Source of the DNA: Paracoccus salipaludis
GTDB lineage: Bacteria > Pseudomonadota > Alphaproteobacteria > Rhodobacterales > Rhodobacteraceae
Assembly (NCBI RefSeq): GCF_002287065.1
Contig: NZ_NSJZ01000009.1
Location: 46,614 to 110,613 of the forward strand
Direction: 5' to 3'
Length of the DNA: 64,000 bases
Shown: positions 58,144 through 64,000 of the stretch, piece by piece
Position numbering within the stretch: the first letter of the stretch is position 1
Layout of the letters: every line of letters starts with the position of its first letter
Translations under genes and position numbers: made by a program
Notes under the pieces: model-generated
The model's input: the letters and a program-made list of their open reading frames with translations, nothing else
Database searches by the model: none
What the model was told of the DNA's origin: nothing

Positions 58144-58448
58144 CAGTCTGGGGCCTTTCCATAGACTGCCCGGTCGATACCCTGTCCGGTGAAGTCGCCC
58201 TCATCAGGGCGCACCCGGTTGGGGTCGTTCCAGTCAATGGCGTTCTGCGCGGCCGTGGTTCCGGCGCGCGGATTGGCATCGGCGCTCTCGTGGCTCACAT
58301 CGACGGCGTCGGTGATTGCGGGTTCGATGATCGCGCCCGAGGCGTCCTCCAGCGCTGCCGCCGGCGCAGGATCAGCGACACCGTGGGTGCAGTTCTCGGT
58401 CGCAGCCGCATCGGCTTTCATTGCGGCATCAGTCTTCTTCACAGCCAT
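58143..58448 (-). CDS. Hypothetical prophage protein
   Basis: A 101-residue acidic, Ala-rich protein beginning MAVKKTDAAMKADAAATENC, low in complexity and without a recognisable domain. GGAGG precedes the ATG at 58446-58448 and the gene lies between capsid and connector genes, the place where head-decoration or small unknown proteins are often coded. Confidence 0.75.
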   Translation of the reverse strand: MAVKKTDAAMKADAAATENCTHGVADPAPAAALEDASGAIIEPAITDAVDVSHESADANPRAGTTAAQNAIDWNDPNRVRPDEGDFTGQGIDRAVYGKAPD

Positions 58449-58504
58449 GATGGCCTCCATTCGGACAAGGGTGGGCGGCCCGGCGCAAACGCCGGGCCGC
58501 TGGC

Positions 58505-59746
58505 TCAGGCTGCGGCCATCCTGAGGACCCGCAGCATCTCGGGATTGAGCAGTCCGCCGCCCACGCGCTTGGTGGTGTAGAAGTGGACGTAGGGCTTGTT
58601 GGTGAAGGGATCGCGCAGCACCCGCACACCGGTGCGGTCGACGATCAGGTAGCCGCGGCGGAAGTCGCCGAAGGCCAGTGGCATGGCTCCGGGTGCGACG
58701 TCCGGCATGGCCGCCATCTCGGTCACGGGATAGGCCAGCACGCTCTGCGGCTGGCCTTCAGTGAAGGAGGGCTGCCAGAGGTAGTTGCCCTGGCCGTCCT
58801 TGAGCTTGCGGATGCCGGCAAGGGTGTTGCGGTTGGCGACCAGACGGGCGTTCTGTGCCGCCTGACTGGGGAGCGAATAGACCAGGTCGATCAGCTCGTC
58901 GGCGGTGATCACCGTAGCACTCGCGGCGGTGATGGTCGGGATCGCACCCCAAGGGTGCGCTGCCGCCTTCGAGCCGCCCTCGGCATAGGTCAGGACCCCG
59001 GACGGCTTGTTGACGCCGTCACCGGCCACGAAGGCGATGCCCTCCTGGTAGGCGAACTCGGCCTCGATCTCGCTGGCGATCCACTGCTCGAGGTTAATCG
59101 CGGCATCGTCGAGCATCTGCTGGGTGGCGCCCGGGTTGGCGTAGATCTCGCCCGGGGTGTAGTCGAGATGCCCGAAGGTCGGCGTGCTGGTCTGCGGCCG
59201 CGGCGCGGTCTCGCCGACCCAGCCCGAGCCGAAGCCCTGGGCCGAGAAGAGCTTGCGGAAGCCCGCGCCCGAGATCGTCTGGACGGAGGCGATCTGGCGC
59301 ATGGGCGAGACCTCGACCAGCTTGTCGGTGATAGTGCGGTCCCATTCGATCGGCGCCAGGTAGCCGCCTTCGGCGTCAGCGCCCTTGTTCAGCGCCGCCG
59401 AGACGTCGCCCTTGCGGAAGTGGGCGCGGAAGGCCTCGCTGTAGGCGGCATCGACCGGGCCGGCCGCCATCCCGCTGCCACCGATCCGCAGGGCTGCGAT
59501 CTGCGCGGCCTGCGCATCCATGGCTGCCTGCAGCTCGCCGACGGCCGCATTGATGCGGTCCACCTTCTCGGCCCGGACCACGTCTTCCTGGCCTTTGCGG
59601 AGCGCGGCCAGCTGATCACTGTGCTCGGCCTTGAAGGCCTCGAAACTCTTCTGCAGCTCGGCGAAGATCAGCTTCGGATCGCCGCTGGCGTCGGCGCGCA
59701 GGGCGACGATCCCGCGCGTGAACGCAGGGTGGGACATCATGGTCAT
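58505..59746 (-). CDS. Phage major capsid protein, HK97 family
   Basis: 413 residues: N-terminal coiled-coil delta domain (FAELQKSFEAFKAEHSDQLAALRKG, about 27-75) removed by the protease on maturation, then the HK97 fold with GGYLAPIEWDRTITDKLVEVSPMRQIA and the C-terminal GDFRRGYLIVDRTGVRVLRD. GAGAGG precedes the ATG. Confidence 0.93.
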   Translation of the reverse strand: MTMMSHPAFTRGIVALRADASGDPKLIFAELQKSFEAFKAEHSDQLAALRKGQEDVVRAEKVDRINAAVGELQAAMDAQAAQIAALRIGGSGMAAGPVDAAYSEAFRAHFRKGDVSAALNKGADAEGGYLAPIEWDRTITDKLVEVSPMRQIASVQTISGAGFRKLFSAQGFGSGWVGETAPRPQTSTPTFGHLDYTPGEIYANPGATQQMLDDAAINLEQWIASEIEAEFAYQEGIAFVAGDGVNKPSGVLTYAEGGSKAAAHPWGAIPTITAASATVITADELIDLVYSLPSQAAQNARLVANRNTLAGIRKLKDGQGNYLWQPSFTEGQPQSVLAYPVTEMAAMPDVAPGAMPLAFGDFRRGYLIVDRTGVRVLRDPFTNKPYVHFYTTKRVGGGLLNPEMLRVLRMAAA

Positions 59747-59757
59747 GGGATTGCCTC

Positions 59758-60606
59758 TCAGGTGAGCGTCTGGATGAGGGACCGCGCGAGGGCGGTCCAG
59801 TCGTCGTCAGCGCGCGGCATGACGTGTGTGGCAGCGCCCGGCGTGCCGCAGAGTTCGGCCAGGAGCGCGCGGCGTTCCGACCGGGGAATGTTCTGGCGGG
59901 CGAGCAGCGTGTCGATCCGGCGCAAGGCGCTCTGGGCTTCGGGCTGCGCGCCTGCATCCCGGGTCACATCGGCGGCCAGGAGCCCGTCGGCCAGCCCGGC
60001 TTCCACGGCCTCGGCGCCCCCGAACCATCGCTCGGCGTCCATCCAGGCGGCCGCTTCTGCCGGATCGACCCCGGCCTTGGCGGCGTAGACCTCGGCCATG
60101 GCGGCGTCGAACGGTGCCATCAGCCGGGCCGCCTCTGCCAGATCGTGGCGGTTGCCGACCGACACCGCCCAGGCATTGTGGACCATCAGGAAGCCCGCAC
60201 GGGCGATGCGCAGCTCGTCCCCGGCCATGGCGATGACCGAGGCGGCGGAGGCCGCGAGCCCGAGGATGCGGACGGTGATCTGGCGCGGATCGACGCGCAG
60301 CAGGTTGTAGATCGCCACCCCCTCGAAGAAGTCGCCGCCGGGGCTGTTGATGTCTAGGGTGACGGTATCGGCGTCGATCGCGCGCAGGGCTGCCGCGACG
60401 CGTCGGGCGGTGACGCCCTCGCCGGTCAGGCCATCGGCGCCGATGACATCGAGGACGGTGATGGTGCTGGTGCCGTAGGCTGTCTCCGGACCGGAGCTGG
60501 CGCGGAGGCCGGGCGTCCACTTCTCCAGCAGGGCCGGATCGGGATCGTATGCCTGTAGCTTCGGCGGGCGCGACAGGCTGATCTCGGGCGTGCTGCGCAG
60601 CGTCAT
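59758..60606 (-). CDS. Phage head maturation protease, ClpP-like
   Basis: A 282-residue S14-type protease that processes the capsid. LDINSPGGDFFEGVAIYNLL, AASAASVIAMAGDE with the catalytic Ser and FLMVHNAW with the His are clear. Overlaps the portal gene by 4 bp. The C-terminal 80 residues are a linker region typical of phage versions. Confidence 0.92.
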   Translation of the reverse strand: MTLRSTPEISLSRPPKLQAYDPDPALLEKWTPGLRASSGPETAYGTSTITVLDVIGADGLTGEGVTARRVAAALRAIDADTVTLDINSPGGDFFEGVAIYNLLRVDPRQITVRILGLAASAASVIAMAGDELRIARAGFLMVHNAWAVSVGNRHDLAEAARLMAPFDAAMAEVYAAKAGVDPAEAAAWMDAERWFGGAEAVEAGLADGLLAADVTRDAGAQPEAQSALRRIDTLLARQNIPRSERRALLAELCGTPGAATHVMPRADDDWTALARSLIQTLT

Positions 60607-61922
60607 GGGCCTCTCTCCTCGGTTGGTGGCGGCGTGTTGTCAGCGCCCTGGTCCGGCGTCGCTGGCGCCGTCATGTTGGGCGGCGGATAATAGACATCGC
60701 CGCCGTCACGCGGGTTCTCGTCCTCGAGCGTGCGGATCTCGTTCGGGCTCCACACCCCCCATTGCAGACCTTTGACGTAAGCCTCCCAGCGGGCCTTGAT
60801 GTCGCCCTTGACCAGCGCCGCCCGGTTGAAGCGGGCATAGAGATCGTCGCGGCCCGGGGTGATCAGGTCCCGGGCGATGGTCTCCTCCCAGGTCGTCAGG
60901 TGATCCTCGAGCGTGTAGGCGACAAAGCCGATCGACTGCTGCTCGATGCCGGTGCCCCAGCTCGTCGACTTCTCGGTGTCGCCGATCATGTGCGGCGGAA
61001 CCCCGAAGAACATGGCGATGTCGGCGCGGGTGAACTTCCGGCTCTCGATCCATTGCGCATCCTCGGCCGTCATCGCCATGCGCGCGTAGTCCATGCCCTC
61101 CTCGAGGATCAGATGCCGGCCCTCCTGCTCACCGCCGGCGCGGAACTCGTCGAGCCCGGCCTTGAGATTGGCCACCGCCTCCGGCCCAAGTCGCCCGGGA
61201 TGGCGCAGGACGCCCGAGACCCGGGCACCGTTACGGAAGGTCGAGGCGCCGTGCTCCTCCATGGCGAGCGACAGGCCGATGGTCTCGCGGGCATGGGCGA
61301 TGACCGAGACGCCGGTGATGCCGTCGAGCGTCATGCCGACGAGGTGGAAAATCTCCCCCTGGCCGAGCCGGACCCGCGTCCCGTCGCGGCGGGTGTAGAC
61401 ATATTCCAGCGACAGATCGTCCCGCTGGCGACAGGACACCCGGTCGGGCTGCAGCGGGATCAGCTCGCGGACCTCTCCCCGGGTGCGGACGATCATCGCA
61501 TAGGCATTGCCGCGCAGGAGCAGATGGGTCTGCATCATGCGGCGGAACTGCGAGGGTGTCTGCCAGCGATTGGGTCGGCGCCGCAGCAGGTGCCAGAGCG
61601 GATCGTCAGAGGCATCCTCCCGGGTGCGGTCGTCGATGCGACGGCGCAACTGCAGCGGCAGCGTGGCGACCGCGCCCGCGATGATGCGCACACAGGCGTG
61701 GACGGCGGCCACCGTGAGCGCGGTCTCGGGCGAGACGCTCACCCCGGCAGCCGTGGCAGCCCCGCCGCGGAGGACCTGCTCCAGCTCGGCGGAGGTATGG
61801 ACCACCGTGCCGCCCATCGAGCTGAGGGACGCCTGCGGGTGCAGGTCCGGCTGCGGCAGATGCACGGCACCAGCCGGCGCCGCGCTGTCACGCGCGCCGA
61901 AGAGACGGGACCAGAGGGACAT
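60603..61922 (-). CDS. Phage portal protein
   Basis: A 439-residue HK97-type portal: VSPETALTVAAVHACVRIIAGAVATLPL, LLRGNAYAMIVRTRGEVREL, ESRKFTRADIAMFFGVPPHMIG and YTLEDHLTTWEETIARDL are typical. Forms the DNA entry ring at one capsid vertex. It follows terL by 16 bp. Confidence 0.94.
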   Translation of the reverse strand: MSLWSRLFGARDSAAPAGAVHLPQPDLHPQASLSSMGGTVVHTSAELEQVLRGGAATAAGVSVSPETALTVAAVHACVRIIAGAVATLPLQLRRRIDDRTREDASDDPLWHLLRRRPNRWQTPSQFRRMMQTHLLLRGNAYAMIVRTRGEVRELIPLQPDRVSCRQRDDLSLEYVYTRRDGTRVRLGQGEIFHLVGMTLDGITGVSVIAHARETIGLSLAMEEHGASTFRNGARVSGVLRHPGRLGPEAVANLKAGLDEFRAGGEQEGRHLILEEGMDYARMAMTAEDAQWIESRKFTRADIAMFFGVPPHMIGDTEKSTSWGTGIEQQSIGFVAYTLEDHLTTWEETIARDLITPGRDDLYARFNRAALVKGDIKARWEAYVKGLQWGVWSPNEIRTLEDENPRDGGDVYYPPPNMTAPATPDQGADNTPPPTEERGP

Positions 61923-61938
61923 GCGTCAAAAAAACCTG

Positions 61939-63711
61939 TCAAAGCAGCATCGGCCCGCGGGCCTGGTAGACCGAGCGACCGGCCGCCTCGTCGCGCATCA
62001 TGGCCCGGCCAAGCGCGTTGCAGAGTGCCACGATCCCGTCGATGCGCTCGCTTGAGCGCTCCTTGTCCGGCTTGATGTTGCCGGCCGGGTCATGGCGGAC
62101 GGCGACGTTCGAGGCATTCCAGCGCAGCACCGGATGGCCGCCGTGCCAGAGCAACCGCGAGACCGCGAGCCGCTCAAGTTCCGCTGTGGGTGCCGCCATG
62201 CTCAGGAACCCCTGGCCGAACTGGACAAGGGGGATCCCCTCGTCCTGCAGATGCTGGACGATCTCGCCGGCGAAGGTACGGTCGTAGGCAAGTTCGCGCA
62301 GATCGAACCGGCCGGCGAGGCTGACGATCTCCGCCTCGATGAAGGCGAAGTCGGTGGCGTTGCCGGGGGTGGCCACCAGGAACCCCTGGTCGCGCCAGAC
62401 ATCATAGGGCACCCGGTCGCGCCGGGCGCGGCGCCCGATGTCCTCCTCCGGTACCCAGAAGCGCGACAGTACGATCCACTTGTCAGCCAGGCTCCCGAGC
62501 GCCGAATCCCGCGTCGGCGGAAACAGCAGCAGGAAGGCCGAGAGGTCGTTGACCCGGGCGAGGTCGAGACCGCCATAGCATTCACGTCCCGCAAGCAGGC
62601 CTTCGAGCCGCTCCAGGTCCGCTGCAATCGTGGCGCCGCTGGTCTCCGGCGCAAGCCCGCCTTCCGCCCAGACCTCCGTGTCGAGCCAGCGGGTGACCTG
62701 TTCGGTCCATTCATTCAGGCGCAGCCGGCGGATCGCGTTCTGTTGCGCCGGCATCTCGCGCGCCTCGTCGATCTGGCGCTTCAGATCATCCGGCTTCACC
62801 GTCACGCCAAGGCTCGGGTTGGCCTTCCCCCATACCTTCGGGTCAGTCCAGTCGTCGCCGGCGTCGATGGTGGCGATGAAGGCAAACCACGGATCCGCCG
62901 TCTCGTGGGGCAGCGTCCCCTCCAGCACCTTGACCGAGAACTCGTGATGCTGGCGACAGACCGAGTGGCGGTCATGCCCGGCGGTGGTGATCTCGAAGAT
63001 CAGCGGCTGGCGGCGCGCGCCCGTCGCCGTGTTGAGCTTCTGGATGATCTCGGGACCCGGATGCTCGTGCACCTCGTCCACGGCGGCGAAGTGCACGTTC
63101 AGCCCGTCCATCTTGCTGGCATCGGCCGACAGTGGCCGGAACCACGAGGCGGTCGGCAGTACCGCGAGGTTGTTGACCGTGCGGGTCACGCGGGCCGACA
63201 GCGCCGGGCTGGCCGCGACCATGCGTTCCGCCTCGCCGAAGACGATCCGCGCCTGGTCACGGGTGGTGGCCGCGGCATAGACATGCGCCCCGGCCTCGCC
63301 ATCGGCGATCAGCGCGTAGAGCGCGATCCCGGCCAGCAGCGCCGACTTGCCATTCTTGCGCGCCACCTCGACATAAGCCGTTCGGAACCGTCGCAGGCCG
63401 TCCGCGCGCTTCCAGCCGAAGATCGAGCCCACCACGAACTGCTGCCAGGGCTGCAGATCGAAGGGCTGGCCCGCCCATTCGCCCGTCGAATGCCGCAGGT
63501 GGCTGAAGAACTCGACCGCGTGCAGCGCGGCCGCAGCGTCCCAGACCAGGCCGCGGGATGCGCCGGTCTTCAGATCGTCCAGGTGGCGCTGGCAGGCCAG
63601 GCGCGTCAGGTGACCGGCCACAACCTTGCCGGCTACTACCTGCTTCGCCCATGCCGTCACCGGGCAGGCCGGAGCATTCCGAGTAGAGCCAGATTTACGC
63701 GCGGGTGCCAC
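61939..63711 (-). CDS. Phage terminase large subunit
   Basis: A 590-residue packaging ATPase/nuclease (Terminase_1 family). YVEVARKNGKSALLAGIAL is the Walker A region, FAAVDEVHEH the Walker B with catalytic Glu, and the C-terminal RNase H-like nuclease has CYGGLDLARVNDLSAFLLL with its Asp. The GTG start overlaps the small subunit gene by 17 bp. Confidence 0.94.
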   Translation of the reverse strand: MAPARKSGSTRNAPACPVTAWAKQVVAGKVVAGHLTRLACQRHLDDLKTGASRGLVWDAAAALHAVEFFSHLRHSTGEWAGQPFDLQPWQQFVVGSIFGWKRADGLRRFRTAYVEVARKNGKSALLAGIALYALIADGEAGAHVYAAATTRDQARIVFGEAERMVAASPALSARVTRTVNNLAVLPTASWFRPLSADASKMDGLNVHFAAVDEVHEHPGPEIIQKLNTATGARRQPLIFEITTAGHDRHSVCRQHHEFSVKVLEGTLPHETADPWFAFIATIDAGDDWTDPKVWGKANPSLGVTVKPDDLKRQIDEAREMPAQQNAIRRLRLNEWTEQVTRWLDTEVWAEGGLAPETSGATIAADLERLEGLLAGRECYGGLDLARVNDLSAFLLLFPPTRDSALGSLADKWIVLSRFWVPEEDIGRRARRDRVPYDVWRDQGFLVATPGNATDFAFIEAEIVSLAGRFDLRELAYDRTFAGEIVQHLQDEGIPLVQFGQGFLSMAAPTAELERLAVSRLLWHGGHPVLRWNASNVAVRHDPAGNIKPDKERSSERIDGIVALCNALGRAMMRDEAAGRSVYQARGPMLL

Positions 63712-64000
63712 GGTTCAGAAAGTCCTCGAACGGATCGCTGGACTCGGCGGGCGCCGCCGTGCGGATCCGGCTGCGGCTCGACGGCGTCAACCCGAACTCG
63801 CTCTCGATCTGCCCCATCTGCGCCAGGCATTTGTTCGCCACCGCCAGAAACGGATTCTGGATGATGTTGCCGCCCACGGTCTTCACCACAGGGCCGCGGC
63901 GCTTTACCTCCGCCTCGGCGTCGAGCCAGCGCCGCCAGATCACCACGTAGCGGGCCAGCGCCCCGGCATCGAGTTCGGTCATCACCCCGTGCCGGGCCAG
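63695..64000 (-). CDS. Phage terminase small subunit, P27-like (N-terminus beyond the window)
   Basis: The last 101 codons of a small terminase subunit of the P27 family: LAVANKCLAQMGQIESEFGLTPSSRSRI is the conserved C-terminal helix region. The frame stays open to the right edge of the window, so the start is outside. It ends in DPFEDFLNRG and overlaps terL. Confidence 0.85.
   Translation of the reverse strand: MARHGVMTELDAGALARYVVIWRRWLDAEAEVKRRGPVVKTVGGNIIQNPFLAVANKCLAQMGQIESEFGLTPSSRSRIRTAAPAESSDPFEDFLNRGTRA

Overview
The window looks like chromosomal DNA of a Paracoccus-like alphaproteobacterium (Rhodobacterales). This rests on the high GC, a beta-carotene ketolase of the Paracoccus type, a complete clade I nos operon of the nosRZDFYLX type, pseudoazurin, pqqABCDE, an imuA-imuB-dnaE2 mutasome behind an alphaproteobacterial-type LexA box, and UPF0314/DUF2585. 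The assignment is made from gene content only.

Layout. 0-9.4 kb is core DNA: a carotenoid/isoprenoid strip (crtW partial, type II IPP isomerase, TetR regulator), DUF2585, a ybbP/ybbA/tesA-type locus, and a 5-oxoprolinase operon (pxpBCA) closed by an extragenic hairpin element. At 9.4-13.5 kb a Fur-family regulator diverges from a SitABCD-type Mn/Fe ABC transporter, with two repeated Fur-like sites, one of them inside the -35/-10 spacer. At 13.5-27 kb lies nosRZDFYLX, extended by a polytopic membrane protein, a tandem DUF2249 protein, a MIP18/DUF59 protein, a Crp/Fnr regulator, pseudoazurin (behind a perfect TTGCG-N4-CGCAA dyad) and NnrS. At 27-32.4 kb come pqqABCDE, tsf, rpsB and tRNA-Arg(CCG), facing the opposite way.

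Downstream of the tRNA (32.4-37.8 kb) is a mobile and decayed tract: an IS5/IS427-type element with a frameshifted orfA, an N-truncated Hint-domain gene, a 3'-truncated IS3 element, and a two-gene unit (unknown protein plus MBL-fold hydrolase) broken by stops and frameshifts. A nucleoside 2-deoxyribosyltransferase-like gene follows. Then comes the SOS mutagenesis cassette (37.8-43.3 kb), a gene-poor stretch and chrA.

45.7-56.7 kb is a copper-handling island: two DUF305 proteins (one fused to a YncE-like propeller), an L,D-transpeptidase, a Cys-rich four-helix copper protein, a Cu+ P1B-ATPase with two N-terminal metal-binding modules, CopZ behind a CueR-type promoter, CueR, two cytochromes c, a Met-rich multicopper oxidase and several small secreted unknowns. 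56.7-64 kb is the head module of a prophage (terminase, portal, protease, capsid, connectors) whose tail module is missing: the head-closure gene runs straight into the 3' end of a fibre-like gene. The prophage continues past the right edge of the window.

The genes combine into anaerobic respiration (N2O reduction, NO response), periplasmic redox chemistry (PQQ, pseudoazurin), metal homeostasis (Mn/Fe, Cu, chromate) and SOS mutagenesis. The least described parts are the NO-linked tail of the nos operon, the copper island unknowns, and the decayed unknown/MBL pair.
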